Source of the DNA: an uncultured bacterium
Lineage (GTDB): Bacteria; Patescibacteria; ABY1; SG8-24; 2-12-FULL-60-25
Assembly (NCBI GenBank): GCA_937863195.1
Contig: CALMET010000170.1
Coordinates: 1-5,666 of the forward strand
Length of the DNA: 5,666 nucleotides
Direction: 5' to 3'
Below are positions 5,574 through 5,666 of this stretch, in pieces. The notes below the pieces were generated by a model. The model saw only the letters and a list, made by a program, of their open reading frames with translations, had not been told where the DNA came from and ran no database searches. Made by a program: the position numbers and the translations under genes. Each line of letters begins with the position of its first letter. The stretch's first letter is position 1.

Positions 5574-5666
5574 GTGAATACCAAGGTTTCGTTCGTCACC
5601 AATCGTCGTTATACCAATGGAGTATTCGGCAACACTTTTCCTAATGCTCCGGGCGACTTGAGAGTC
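5574..5666 (+). CDS. Start of an unidentified protein (31 codons, runs off right edge)
   Basis: An open frame begins at GTG behind an AGGAG ribosome binding site and a candidate promoter, and stays open through the last base. The visible residues begin M-N-T-K-V-S-F-V-T-N-R-R and contain VFGNTFPNAPGDLRV. There is no signal peptide or membrane segment in this part, so the product is probably cytosolic. I do not recognise the family from 31 residues. Confidence 0.55.
   Translation, partial: MNTKVSFVTNRRYTNGVFGNTFPNAPGDLRV

Overview
The window carries five genes or gene starts that can be read with good support, plus a large N-terminal gene fragment. The gene content fits a bacterium of the Candidate Phyla Radiation (Patescibacteria). 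The pointers are a secreted right-handed beta-helix protein of the 'SLRD...DGTTQPG' type, a lipoprotein with a Thr/Pro-rich linker, very compact intergenic spacers, and several genes without a Shine-Dalgarno sequence. This placement is inference from gene style; no rRNA or taxonomic marker is present. All complete genes stop with TAA or TAG, and the standard code reads every frame cleanly.

Layout. Minus strand, 1159 down to the left edge: the first 386 residues of an exported beta-helix repeat protein that continues outside the window. A divergent 197-base spacer follows, with a -10 box for each direction and a dyad near the rightward promoter. Plus strand, 1357-3306: a two-gene unit of a BASS-family (bile acid:sodium symporter-like) transporter and a D-2-hydroxyacid dehydrogenase, 3 bases apart, closed by an intrinsic terminator. 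Plus strand, 3389-4798: a sigma-70-type transcription initiation factor with a long C-terminal extension of unknown function, with its own promoter, ribosome binding site and terminator. Plus strand, 4888-5499: a small surface lipoprotein, again with its own promoter and terminator. Plus strand, 5574 to the right edge: the first 31 codons of an unidentified protein behind a good ribosome binding site.

How they may work together. Two products act outside the cytoplasmic membrane (the beta-helix protein and the lipoprotein), one sits in it (the transporter), and the dehydrogenase may reduce a 2-oxo acid that the transporter handles. The sigma factor is the most notable gene. By eye-alignment to E. 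coli sigma-70, the -35-reading residues and DNA-melting aromatics are kept, but the two residues that read the -10 element are changed, and about 180 unexplained residues follow region 4. At each of the three right-hand gene junctions, the candidate -35 box lies in the tail or the loop of the preceding terminator hairpin, so termination and re-initiation are packed into the same bases.

No tRNA, rRNA, CRISPR array, insertion sequence or attachment site was seen.
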